64,000 nt of DNA from Massiliimicrobium timonense (lineage in GTDB: Bacteria > Bacillota_I > Bacilli_A > Erysipelotrichales > Coprobacillaceae). Both the position numbers and the translations under genes were made by a program. The DNA lies in NCBI RefSeq assembly GCF_002160865.1, contig NZ_NFLJ01000003.1, positions 47,198 to 111,197 of the forward strand, in the 5' to 3' direction. This document shows, piece by piece, positions 35,275 through 43,864 of the stretch (positions are counted from its first letter, which is position 1; each line of letters begins with the position of its first letter). The notes beneath the pieces were generated by a model. That model was not told where the DNA came from. It saw only the letters and a program-made list of their open reading frames with translations, and did not search any database.

Positions 35275-35911
35275 TCCTTGTTATTATCAATTAAGAGAAG
35301 GGCAACTGGAAAGAATGATGACAATTGTAAAACAGACAAAAACTGCATTACTAGGTGGTGTTGTATTCTTTGGTGATTCTATTACAGAGATGTATGATTT
35401 AGAAAAATACTTTCCTCAAATAAAACCAATATATAATTGTGGAATAGGAGGAGCAACTTCAAATGAACTTTTATGGATGGTTGATGAAGCAGTTATTAAA
35501 TATCAACCAAAGATTGTTGTCATGATGATTGGTATTAATGATTTAGGAAACACAGTCATGCTTTCACCAAAAGATATCGCTGTTAATGTTAAAAATATAA
35601 TTGATCTCATTCGTGGGAATTGCCCTGATACACAAATTATATTGATGTCTACACTACCTTGTATTGAAACACTCAAAGATTATCATCATGTTCCAGGTAT
35701 TCGTTGTAACGATCTTGTTGAAATGATTTATCAGCAGTATCAAGAAGTGATATATGATTCAAAAACAATATTATTATGGACATTTGATGATTTTGTAGAT
35801 GAAAACAAAGAGGCAAAAGTCAAATATTATCAAGATGGATTACATTTGAATGAAGAAGGGTACAAATGTTTAACTCAAATTTTAACACCAGTCATTGAAA
35901 AATATTTATGA
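35252..35911 (+). CDS. SGNH/GDSL-type hydrolase
   Basis: The 219-residue protein has block I FFGDSITEMYD (nucleophile serine), block II with GIGGATSNE, block III GINDLGN and the catalytic DGLHLNEEGY near the end. The family removes ester groups such as acetyl from sugars. No signal peptide is seen, so it would act on phosphorylated sugars inside the cell, e.g. an O-acetylated amino sugar. AGAGGT and ATG 35252 set the start, 23 bases inside the DUF4127 gene. Confidence 0.85.
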   Translation: MRETMKYNPCYYQLREGQLERMMTIVKQTKTALLGGVVFFGDSITEMYDLEKYFPQIKPIYNCGIGGATSNELLWMVDEAVIKYQPKIVVMMIGINDLGNTVMLSPKDIAVNVKNIIDLIRGNCPDTQIILMSTLPCIETLKDYHHVPGIRCNDLVEMIYQQYQEVIYDSKTILLWTFDDFVDENKEAKVKYYQDGLHLNEEGYKCLTQILTPVIEKYL

Positions 35912-35951
35912 TTATAAAAAATAAGTGTTATAATGGCATAGGGGTATTATT

Positions 35952-36773
35952 ATGCGTACATATAATCAAAGTGTTTTGCCGTTGATTGAAATGGCTTATT
36001 CTAAATTAACACCATTAGAAAAAAGAATAGCAGACTATTTTATGAATCAAGTTAATGATGAAAATTTATCATCGAAAGCTGTTTCTCAAAGATTATATGT
36101 TTCTGAGGCATCATTATCACGTTTTGCGAAAAAAATAGGATTCAAAGGTTATCGTCAATTTGTATATGTATATCAAGATTCACAACAAGTTGTAAAAGAT
36201 TTAGATGTACTGACAAAACAGGTTTTGAATTTTTATCAGAAAGTCTTAGAAAAGACATATTCATTAATTGATAATGATCAGATGGTTCGTGTAGCCAAGA
36301 TGCTCGATGAATATAAGCGTATTTATGTTTATGGAATAGGGTCATCAGGTGTTGTGGGGAGAGAATTTAAACTCCGATTTATGCGACTGGGACTAGATGT
36401 GGATTATCTTGTTGAAGCTCACTCTATTCGTATGAATATCACACGTATTGATGAAAACTCTTTAGTCTTTGGTATTAGTGTAAGTGGACAAACAAGTGAA
36501 GTGATTGATGGGTTAAAAGCTGCCAAAGAAAAAGGAGCGAAAACAGTCATGTTGTCAGCTTATAATAGATATAAGTATCGTGATTATTATGATGAATTTA
36601 TTTTGATGAGTGGTCTAAAGAATTTGGCAGTTTCAGATAAGATATCGCCACAAATACCAGCATTGATTATGATTGACATACTTTATGCACATTATCTTCA
36701 CTATAATCAATACAACAAAAGAAAAAAATTACAGATGACTTTAACAGATATAGGATATGAATTAGAAGAATAG
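35952..36773 (+). CDS. MurR/RpiR-family transcriptional regulator
   Basis: The 273-residue regulator has an N-terminal HTH_6 (about 1-75, AVSQRLYVSEASLSRFAKKIGF) and a SIS domain (about 120-250, YGIGSSGVVGRE, SVSGQTSEVID) that binds sugar phosphates. It follows the GDSL gene by 40 bases, with its own TATAAT (about 35927). It most likely governs this operon through the ACTTTCAAAA palindromes at 30922-30993. A strong terminator lies downstream. Confidence 0.88.
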   Translation: MRTYNQSVLPLIEMAYSKLTPLEKRIADYFMNQVNDENLSSKAVSQRLYVSEASLSRFAKKIGFKGYRQFVYVYQDSQQVVKDLDVLTKQVLNFYQKVLEKTYSLIDNDQMVRVAKMLDEYKRIYVYGIGSSGVVGREFKLRFMRLGLDVDYLVEAHSIRMNITRIDENSLVFGISVSGQTSEVIDGLKAAKEKGAKTVMLSAYNRYKYRDYYDEFILMSGLKNLAVSDKISPQIPALIMIDILYAHYLHYNQYNKRKKLQMTLTDIGYELEE

Positions 36774-36830
36774 GATCTTTATATATGTGCTCGTTTTATT
36801 ATATTAAAAATGAGCATATCAAAAATGATA

Positions 36831-36857
36831 GAAGCTGTTTTTGTAACAGCTTCTTTT
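36831..36857 (+). terminator. Terminator after the RpiR gene
   Basis: GAAGCTGTT / AACAGCTTC with TTTT; another, weaker inverted repeat lies at 36782-36819. Confidence 0.75.
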
Positions 36858-36872
36858 ATCTTGAAAATGAAT

Positions 36873-36968
36873 TTATCGAGTTGATCTATATTGTGAGGGA
36901 GTCATACCTGTGTTTTGATGAAATATTTTTCCAAAGTAACTTGATGTTTGAAAATCACATTTTTCCAT
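36873..36968 (-). pseudogene. C-terminal remnant of an AraC-family regulator
   Basis: On the minus strand these 31 codons read as the last part of an AraC HTH: CDFQTSSYFGKIFHQ, then NTGMTPSQYRSTR and a stop at 36873-36875. This is the well-known FxSxSYFxxxFKxxxGxTPxxYR ending. Upstream of it is a stop in the same frame and no further AraC sequence. The rest of the gene has been lost. Confidence 0.75.
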
Positions 36969-37008
36969 TTATTTCATCAGTGGAAAAATCTGAATATTGT
37001 AACATTTT

Positions 37009-37307
37009 TTGTCTGACTTCAACGATATTGAATCAAATATTGGATCGATGATTGATGAAGATAAATATATGAAAGCAAAGGTATTAGCAGAAGATACAGA
37101 TAAACATAAACCAAATCGTGCACCATTATTGGAATGTTTAAAGAAATTAAAATTACAGCCAGATGAAGTCATTTATATAATTAGCTTCAAAGAATGCTCA
37201 CATTGATTTTGAATATGCGAAGTGGAGGAGGGAGTACATCAGATATAGGAATTGATTATTATACTTATATTTTTGATAAACCAATAGATTTATTACAATT
37301 ATTATGA
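37009..37307 (+). pseudogene. Remnant of a HAD-family hydrolase (C-terminal half)
   Basis: In one frame KHKPNRAPLLECLKKLKL then QPDEVIYI is the HAD motif III region. After a small deletion that removed the GDS motif, the text goes on as NAHIDFEYAKW in a second frame (about 37189) and GGGSTSDIGIDYYTYIFDKP in a third (from about 37222), ending at 37307. The pieces read as one HAD (phosphatase-like) protein with at least two frameshifts and one deletion. Confidence 0.75.
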
Positions 37308-37332
37308 AATGATACATAACAATCTATTACTA

Positions 37333-37371
37333 AAAAAAGAATCACTTATAAAATATTGTGATTCTTTTTTG
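37333..37371. terminator. Terminator before the split KdpD kinase gene
   Basis: AAAAAAAGAATCAC / GTGATTCTTTTTT with a 12-base loop, usable in both directions. Confidence 0.75.
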
Positions 37372-37447
37372 CGTGGAAAGATAATCATAAAAAGATTGCT
37401 TTCTATGGATATATGTTATTTAATAAAAGCAAGAGGTGAAAATGAAA

Positions 37448-38911
37448 ATGAAATTCAAGTCTTATATTCACTCATTGTTGATTACAGTTATATTATTAGT
37501 TATAGCATCCTGTGTAGGCTTGTTCTTTCAATATTTAGACTGGTCTGAAATAACGATTGTTTTAATTTATATTATTTCTATACTGATCATCTCCTTATTA
37601 ACAAAAGGATATATCTATGGAATAATTAGTTCTATTATTGCAACATTTTTATTTAATTATTTCTTTACAGCACCTTATTATACATTATTATTTTATGATT
37701 CCAGATATTTTATAACTTTTATATCTATGACATTGACCTCTATTATTGTCAGTACATTAACCTCACGTATCCAACTTTCCCAGAATCAGGCATATAAAAA
37801 TGCTCAAAATATGAAAATGCTTTATGAATTGACAAATCATCTTTCAAAGATTACAGACAAACAGAGACTTTATGATGAAGTCTATCATATATTAAATCAA
37901 TATTTTCATTATCCAATAGATTTCATCTTTTTAGATTATCATAATGAACATAAACATCAAGATATTATTGACTGTTTTCGTAATGAAAATCAAAAATATA
38001 TTATCAAAGATATGTATATTTTCTTTCCTTTATATGGTGTTTCACGATTATTGGGAATTCTCTTTTTTAAAGATGATAATTTTCAACATATGGATGAAAC
38101 CCAAAAACATATCTTTTATCTTATGATAGATAATATTTCATTAGCCTTAGATCGTATTTATTCAATAGAGGAACAGTTAAAATTAAATGAAGCAAGTATT
38201 AAAGAACATTATCGCAGCAATCTTTTACGCTCCATTTCTCATGATTTAAGAACACCGTTATCTGGTATTATGGGAACGTCAGAAATGATTATGGGAATCA
38301 ACCAACCAACAAGTTCCTCATATCATTTAGCACAGGATATTTATCAAGAGGCTGATTGGTTGTATCTTATGGTACAAAATATTTTGAGTTTAACTAAAGT
38401 ACAAGAAGGAAAACTTGTGATTCATAAAGAATATGAAGCGATAGAAGAAGTTATAGGAAGTGCTATTTCCCATGTGCAAAAAAATATGTCTGAGAGGCAG
38501 ATTGAGGTTCATGTTCCTGACGAAGTCATGATGGTTCCAATGGATGCACAACTGATTCAGCAAGTCATTATTAATTTACTGGATAATGCCTTTAAACATA
38601 CTTCAAATAATGAAAAAATAGTCATTAATGCTTACAAACAAGATCATCAATGTTATCTTGTTGTAGAGGACTACGGGGATGGTTTTCTTGGTGAGGATCC
38701 TCAAAAACTTTTTGGAATGTTCTATACACAACATCAGTCTTATTCTGATTCCTTTAAGGGAGTAGGACTTGGTTTAACAATATGTAAAGCTATTATAGAG
38801 GCACATCAAGGAACTATTGAAGCCAAAGAGTGTCTGAATCATCAAGGAGCACAATTTATAATAACATTACCAATGGAGGATGAATATGAATCAAACAATA
38901 TTAGTTGTTGA
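37448..38911 (+). CDS. KdpD-like histidine kinase lacking the KdpD N-terminal sensor (DUF4118-GAF-kinase)
   Basis: The protein has about 487 residues (ATG 37448 with AGAGGTGA; GTG 37436 is also in frame). It has four membrane segments of the KdpD DUF4118 type (about 1-110) and a GAF-like domain (about 125-245). A HisKA domain follows with the phospho-histidine in RSISHDLRTPLSG, then the ATPase with NLLDNAFKHT, DYGDGF and GVGLGLTICK. The usual KdpD cytosolic ATP-binding and universal-stress domains (about 400 residues) are missing. A sensor-only KdpD at 39766 on the other strand supplies exactly the missing part. Next gene is a KdpE-like regulator, overlapping its end. Confidence 0.85.
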   Translation: MKFKSYIHSLLITVILLVIASCVGLFFQYLDWSEITIVLIYIISILIISLLTKGYIYGIISSIIATFLFNYFFTAPYYTLLFYDSRYFITFISMTLTSIIVSTLTSRIQLSQNQAYKNAQNMKMLYELTNHLSKITDKQRLYDEVYHILNQYFHYPIDFIFLDYHNEHKHQDIIDCFRNENQKYIIKDMYIFFPLYGVSRLLGILFFKDDNFQHMDETQKHIFYLMIDNISLALDRIYSIEEQLKLNEASIKEHYRSNLLRSISHDLRTPLSGIMGTSEMIMGINQPTSSSYHLAQDIYQEADWLYLMVQNILSLTKVQEGKLVIHKEYEAIEEVIGSAISHVQKNMSERQIEVHVPDEVMMVPMDAQLIQQVIINLLDNAFKHTSNNEKIVINAYKQDHQCYLVVEDYGDGFLGEDPQKLFGMFYTQHQSYSDSFKGVGLGLTICKAIIEAHQGTIEAKECLNHQGAQFIITLPMEDEYESNNISC

Positions 38912-39575
38912 AGATGATGTACAAATTAGAAAATTTATTTGTTATTGTTTAGAAAATAACAATTATCAATACATTACTGCCAGCAACGGACAAGATGCGT
39001 TACGAAAGATTTTTTACGAAAATATAGACTTAATATTACTTGATTTGGGATTGCCAGATATGGATGGGGTAGATATTATTCAAAGATTACGAGAATTCTC
39101 AGAAATTCCTATTATTGTTGTTTCTGCCAGAGATAAAGACAAAGACAAAGCAGATGCATTAGAATTAGGGGCAGATGATTATTTAACCAAACCCTTTTCA
39201 GCCACGGAATTAGTGGCAAGGATTAAAGTGGCTTTTAGACATTTTTATCGTTATAATCAAGTTCAAATTCAAACATATTATAAAGTCAAGGATTTATCTA
39301 TTGACTTAGATAAAAGGCAAGTCTATTTAAATGATCAACCTATTCATGTAACACCATTAGAATATCAATTACTTGTTTTATTTTTTAAGAATGCAGGAAA
39401 AGTTTTAACAACAGATATGATTATTGAAGAAATATATGGAAAAGGGTATGGACATGATACACAGGCACTGAGAGCTCTTATGGCAGGATTAAGAAGAAAA
39501 ATTGAAAAAAATCCTGCAACACCACAATATATACTTACAGAAATAGGTGTTGGATATAGAATGGTTGATGAATAA
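38886..39575 (+). CDS. KdpE-like response regulator (OmpR family), first copy
   Basis: The 229-residue protein (ATG 38886 with GGAGG six bases upstream; ATG 38880 also in frame) has a receiver with VVEDDVQIRK, the phospho-acceptor in LLDLGLPDMDG and KPFSATE. An OmpR winged helix follows (about 130-229, TPLEYQLLVLFFKNAGKVLTTD). It overlaps the kinase gene, so both are one transcript. It is one of three KdpE-like regulators around kdpFABC. Confidence 0.88.
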   Translation: MNQTILVVEDDVQIRKFICYCLENNNYQYITASNGQDALRKIFYENIDLILLDLGLPDMDGVDIIQRLREFSEIPIIVVSARDKDKDKADALELGADDYLTKPFSATELVARIKVAFRHFYRYNQVQIQTYYKVKDLSIDLDKRQVYLNDQPIHVTPLEYQLLVLFFKNAGKVLTTDMIIEEIYGKGYGHDTQALRALMAGLRRKIEKNPATPQYILTEIGVGYRMVDE

Positions 39576-39648
39576 CTGTATGTATAAATGAAAGTATATT
39601 TGGCTAAGTTTATAATGATTATTTACAATAAAACAATGAAGGTATTAT

Positions 39649-39692
39649 AAAAACGTCAGTAAATATCATAAAAGATTGTTATTGACGTTTTT
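39649..39692. terminator. Bidirectional terminator between the KdpE-like gene and the KdpD-like sensor gene
   Basis: AAAAACGTCA / TGACGTTTTT with weaker inner pairing, between two converging genes. Confidence 0.75.
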
Positions 39693-39765
39693 ATAGTGTC
39701 TATTGGCTTAATGATTTTATAATAGAATTATCTTGAGAAGAATATTTAAGAATATGGTTATGATG

Positions 39766-41724
39766 TTACATATCTTCATGTTCCAAAGATTCATTTAATT
39801 GTTGTTTTAAAATCATTTCATTATGAGATTCTTGTTTATAAATTGCATCAATAGCTAAAGCGATTTCATTTAAAATAGCTTTCAATAAAGCTTTTTCATA
39901 AGGTGCTAAATCCTCACCTTGTTCCATAGCAATACCAATCACTGCAAAAATATTGTCCTTTTTTCTAACAGCAAGATATAATCCTTTAGCAGCGGGAAGA
40001 GTGCTGGTTGAAACACCGGCATTTTTATTGTTGACAAGAACCCACTGGGCTACAGCTAACTCTTTATGATTAATGTATTCTCTTTTAATATCTGAAGTGA
40101 TATGTGGACCATAAATCATAGGTTTTTGGAGTGTGTTGTTCTTAACGGGATAAAAAATAATTATACGATTTAACATTTTATATAGTTGAAAACATGTAAT
40201 ATTCATAATATCTTGATAAGAATTGCTCGTTTGTAAATTTTGACTTGTTTCTAACAGAATATCCATACTATGTGCATGAATAGAGGCTAAAAGGTTTTCT
40301 TTCTTTAATTTGTGAGCCATTGTACTAATGGATATTGATACAATGAACATGACAATAAAAATGAATGGATAATCAGATGAGGACATATTAAAGGTAAATC
40401 TTGGATCTATGAAGAAGTAGTTAATAGCAATAATGCTTAAAAAGGTTGAGATGAGATTGTATATTGGATAATATGTGACAATACCAATGAAACATGAAGC
40501 TAAAACATAGAGTAAAATAATATTTGTTGTATTGACATGTATTTCATAGAAAATAAAACCTAGTAATGTAGTAATAAGAAAAATAGATAGAGCTAAAATT
40601 GTTTCTTTTAATGAAAATTTGATAAATTTTGATAAATCTACAGATTTCTTTTGTGCCGTTGAACGATGATCTGGAATAATATAAATTTCTAGGTTTGGAG
40701 CATTCATCGTTAATTGATCGACAATGGTACTTCTTTTGATTAAAGTTGGTTTTTGATAAGAGCGACCTAACACTAATTTAGAGACACCACTTGTTTTGGC
40801 ATATTGACCTATTTGAAATGCAACATCATCCCCATATGTAGAAACAATATCTGCTTTGAGATGTTTGGCTAAATTTAAATTCGACTGAAGTTGAGCTAAG
40901 GCTTTCTTAGAGAGATTATTACTTTTTGAAGTTTCAACATATAAAGCTGTAAAATCTGCATGAAAAGCCTGAGCCATACGTGAAGCTGTACGAATAACTT
41001 TTTGATTAGTTGGAGAACTTCCAATGCAAACAAGAATATGCTCTTTAGCAAAAGGTTGATTTTGTTTGGCTGTTACGATATTAACACGATCAGCACAACG
41101 TCTTAATGTAATCTCTCTTAAAGCTGTCAGATTATCTCTAATAAAGAAATGTTCCAAAGCTCTTTTGGCTTGTTGTTTATGATAGATTTTCCCTTCTTTT
41201 AATCTCTCAATTAAATCATCAATTTCAATATCTACTAATTTGACATCATCAGCATCATCAAAAACATGATCAGGTATTCTTTCATTAACCTTGATTCTTG
41301 TAATACTTTCAACAATATCATGTAGACTTTCTAAATGTTGTACATTCACTGTTGTATAAACATCAATACCCGCTCTTAATAATTCTTCAATATCACTATA
41401 ACGTTTTTGATGTCTTGAACCATGAACATTGGTATGAGCTAATTCATCGACTAGAATAAGTTGAGGATGTCTTTTTAAAGCACCATCTAAATCAAATTCA
41501 TAGAAAAGACGATCGCGATAAATAATTTTCTTTTTAGGAATCTGTTCTAGACCATAAATAAGATCGGTAGTCTCTTTACGATCATGCGGCTCTATATACC
41601 CTATAACAACATCAACACCTTGTACAGATTTTTGATGAGCAGCTTCAAGCATCGCAAATGTTTTACCGACACCAGCACAATAACCGAAAAATATTTTTAG
41701 ACGTCCTTTTTTTATTGTTTCCAT
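39766..41724 (-). CDS. KdpD-like sensor protein lacking the kinase domains
   Basis: This protein has about 652 residues (ATG 41724 with AAGGAAG; GTG 41733 also in frame). In order it shows: the KdpD N-terminal domain (about 1-210; P-loop GYCAGVGKTF, Walker B LVDELAHTN, SRHQKRYSD); a universal-stress-like domain (about 225-350); four membrane segments of DUF4118 (about 375-470); and a GAF domain (about 490-615). It ends where HisKA should start, so there is no phospho-histidine and no ATPase. The stress domain has the c-di-AMP pattern known from Staphylococcus aureus KdpD (SxS-x20-FTAxY): CIGSS, 20 residues, FTALY. It faces away from kdpF and probably partners with the kinase at 37448. Confidence 0.85.
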   Translation of the reverse strand: METIKKGRLKIFFGYCAGVGKTFAMLEAAHQKSVQGVDVVIGYIEPHDRKETTDLIYGLEQIPKKKIIYRDRLFYEFDLDGALKRHPQLILVDELAHTNVHGSRHQKRYSDIEELLRAGIDVYTTVNVQHLESLHDIVESITRIKVNERIPDHVFDDADDVKLVDIEIDDLIERLKEGKIYHKQQAKRALEHFFIRDNLTALREITLRRCADRVNIVTAKQNQPFAKEHILVCIGSSPTNQKVIRTASRMAQAFHADFTALYVETSKSNNLSKKALAQLQSNLNLAKHLKADIVSTYGDDVAFQIGQYAKTSGVSKLVLGRSYQKPTLIKRSTIVDQLTMNAPNLEIYIIPDHRSTAQKKSVDLSKFIKFSLKETILALSIFLITTLLGFIFYEIHVNTTNIILLYVLASCFIGIVTYYPIYNLISTFLSIIAINYFFIDPRFTFNMSSSDYPFIFIVMFIVSISISTMAHKLKKENLLASIHAHSMDILLETSQNLQTSNSYQDIMNITCFQLYKMLNRIIIFYPVKNNTLQKPMIYGPHITSDIKREYINHKELAVAQWVLVNNKNAGVSTSTLPAAKGLYLAVRKKDNIFAVIGIAMEQGEDLAPYEKALLKAILNEIALAIDAIYKQESHNEMILKQQLNESLEHEDM

Positions 41725-41776
41725 ATCTACCACTTCCTTATTTTTTTATTGTACATAAATTTTATAAATAAAAAAG

Positions 41777-41855
41777 TTTTAATAAAAATTTTAATATGAT
41801 TTTAATATGGGGGCTTGGTGTTTTAACACTTTCTTTATTTTATCTATGCTAAGAT
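41777..41855 (+). promoter_or_regulatory. Control region of the kdp operon with three direct repeats
   Basis: TTTTAATA occurs at 41777-41784, 41789-41796 and 41800-41807, spaced 12 and 11 bases, i.e. one helical turn. This is the usual pattern for OmpR/PhoB/KdpE-type regulators. A TAAGAT -10 box lies at 41850-41855 with no good -35, fitting an activator-dependent promoter. The divergent sensor gene starts at 41724, so the region may serve both sides. No ydaO-type c-di-AMP riboswitch was seen. Confidence 0.55.
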
Positions 41856-41890
41856 ATATACGTCTAAAAAAGACAAAAGGGGGAAACGCT

Positions 41891-41989
41891 ATGATGATGG
41901 ACATAATTATGGGTGCTGTATTAGCTATAGGTTTTCTGCTTATGAAACTTTTTGTAGATTGGAATGATAAACAGATCAATAAAAAGTAA
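41891..41989 (+). CDS. Small membrane protein preceding kdpF
   Basis: This 32-residue protein, MMMDIIMGAVLAIGFLLMKL followed by FVDWNDKQINKK, has one membrane segment and a charged tail. AAAGGGGG lies eight bases before the ATG. Many kdp operons have a small protein of this shape (membrane segment, then a VxxxD/N-type basic tail) before kdpF; its function is not established. It is separated from kdpF by 13 bases. Confidence 0.65.
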   Translation: MMMDIIMGAVLAIGFLLMKLFVDWNDKQINKK

Positions 41990-42002
41990 CGGAGGGAAGA
42001 AT

Positions 42003-42080
42003 ATGTGGTTATTAGCGATTGTGATTGTAGCATTAGCAAGTTATTTGGTTTATGCGTTGATCAATCCTGAGAAATTTTAA
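42003..42080 (+). CDS. kdpF: KdpF subunit of the potassium-transporting ATPase
   Basis: The 25-residue protein, MWLLAIVIVALASYLVYALI followed by NPEKF, is a single membrane segment that ends in the typical KdpF PEKF. It stabilises the KdpABC complex. GGAGGG precedes ATG 42003. It is followed 15 bases later by kdpA. Confidence 0.88.
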   Translation: MWLLAIVIVALASYLVYALINPEKF

Positions 42081-42095
42081 TTTGGAGGAGAGTTT

Positions 42096-43844
42096 ATGTT
42101 ACAAATAGTATGTACATTACTTGTCTTCATGGTGATTATTTTTCCTATTGGAAAGTATGTTTATCATATAACAACTCACAAGAAGACATTTGCAGATCCA
42201 CTTTTTGATCGTATTGATAATGGAATATATAAGATATTAAAAATTGATACATCAAATATGGGGTGGAAAAAGTATGCATTATCTTTATTGTTATTTAATG
42301 CATGTTTAGTTTTTGTTGGTTATCTTATTTTAAGAATTCAATCAATAGGTATATTCAATCCTAATGGTATTGAAGGGATGGAAGCATCATTATCTTACAA
42401 TACAATTATTTCGTTTATGACAAACACAAATTTACAACATTATTCTGGTGAATCAGGTTTATCTTATTTATCACAAATGTTTGTCATCATTATGATGATG
42501 TTTACATCTGCAGCAACTGGATATGCTGCATGTGTTGCAATGGTTCGAGGAATCTTAGGTAAACGAATGGGTAACTTCTATTGTGATGTGACACGAATTA
42601 CAACACGTTTCTTGATTCCTATGGCTTTCATTGTTGGATTGTTCCTTGTATCTCAAGGAGTACCTCAAAATTTGAGTCCAAATATAACACTAACAACAAT
42701 TGAAGGAAAATTGCAAGATATTGCTTCTGGACCAATAGCGGCACTGGAATCAATTAAACACTTAGGAACAAATGGTGGAGGTTTCTTAGGGGCAAACTCA
42801 TCAACACCACTTGAAAATCCAACAGTTTTATCAAATATTGCTGAATTATATTCAATGATGTTCTTACCAGCAGCTTGTGTATTCACATTTGGTCATATGG
42901 TTTATGATAAATATCAAGAAAGAAAAGCTAAAAAATTGGATACAACAGCTTCAAAAGAATTTGATAAACCAAGTTCTAAAGTTTGGTTAGGTAAAGAAGG
43001 ACGTACAATTTTTGCGGCAATGTCAATTTTGTTTGTTATTGGTTTAGCACTATGTTTCTTTAGTGAAAGTCAAGGAAATAGTGCAGTTGCATCAGCTGGA
43101 ATTACTCAAACAATTGGAAATATGGAAGGTAAAGAAGTAAGATTTGGAGTTGCCCAGTCTTCGCTCTTTACAACTGTAACGACATCATTTACAACAGGAA
43201 CAGTTAACAATATGCATGATACATTAACACCATTAGGTGGATTAGTTCCATTATTGCATATGATGTTAAATGTTGTCTTTGGTGGTGTTGGTGTAGGTCT
43301 TATGAATATGCTGATTTATGCAATTATTGGTGTATTTATTTGTGGTTTAATGATTGGACGTACACCAGAGTATCTAGGTAAAAAAATAGAAGGAAAAGAA
43401 ATGAAATTAGCAGCACTATGTATTATTATTCATCCTTTATTAATATTAGGATTTAGTGCTTTAGCTGTTTCAGTTCAAGCAGGATTAGATGGAATTACAA
43501 ATCCTGGTTTTCATGGATTAACACAGGTATTGTATGAATTTACATCATCTGCAGCTAACAATGGTTCTGGATTTGAAGGATTAGCGGATAATACAGTATT
43601 TTGGAATGTTACTTGTGGTTTAGTTATGTTTTTAGGACGTTATCTATCAATTATTATTCAATTAGCTATTGCTGGAAGTTTATTCAATAAAATTGATGTG
43701 AACGAGTCAATTGGTACATTAAAAACAAATACTTGGACTTTCGCTATTATCTTAGTTTTTGTTGTTTATATTTTTGCAGCATTAACATTCTTACCAGCTT
43801 TAGCTCTTGGACCAATTTCAGAGGGATTGACCTTAGGTCTATAG
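42096..43844 (+). CDS. kdpA: Potassium-transporting ATPase subunit A
   Basis: The 582-residue channel-like subunit has about 12 membrane segments and selectivity-filter-like loops: TNTNLQHYSGESGLSYLSQM (near 110), GTNGGGFLGANSSTPLENP (near 225), TTGTVNNMHDTLTPLGGL (near 365) and SAANNGSGFEGL (near 490). It binds K+ at the outer face. Upstream GGAGGAG supports ATG 42096. Confidence 0.95.
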   Translation: MLQIVCTLLVFMVIIFPIGKYVYHITTHKKTFADPLFDRIDNGIYKILKIDTSNMGWKKYALSLLLFNACLVFVGYLILRIQSIGIFNPNGIEGMEASLSYNTIISFMTNTNLQHYSGESGLSYLSQMFVIIMMMFTSAATGYAACVAMVRGILGKRMGNFYCDVTRITTRFLIPMAFIVGLFLVSQGVPQNLSPNITLTTIEGKLQDIASGPIAALESIKHLGTNGGGFLGANSSTPLENPTVLSNIAELYSMMFLPAACVFTFGHMVYDKYQERKAKKLDTTASKEFDKPSSKVWLGKEGRTIFAAMSILFVIGLALCFFSESQGNSAVASAGITQTIGNMEGKEVRFGVAQSSLFTTVTTSFTTGTVNNMHDTLTPLGGLVPLLHMMLNVVFGGVGVGLMNMLIYAIIGVFICGLMIGRTPEYLGKKIEGKEMKLAALCIIIHPLLILGFSALAVSVQAGLDGITNPGFHGLTQVLYEFTSSAANNGSGFEGLADNTVFWNVTCGLVMFLGRYLSIIIQLAIAGSLFNKIDVNESIGTLKTNTWTFAIILVFVVYIFAALTFLPALALGPISEGLTLGL

Positions 43845-43864
43845 AAAGGGGTTTAGTTTAATAT

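Noticed and set aside
41734..41890. c-di-AMP (ydaO) riboswitch before kdp
   Set aside because: The region is short and AT-rich and none of the conserved ydaO blocks is present; control seems to be at the protein level.
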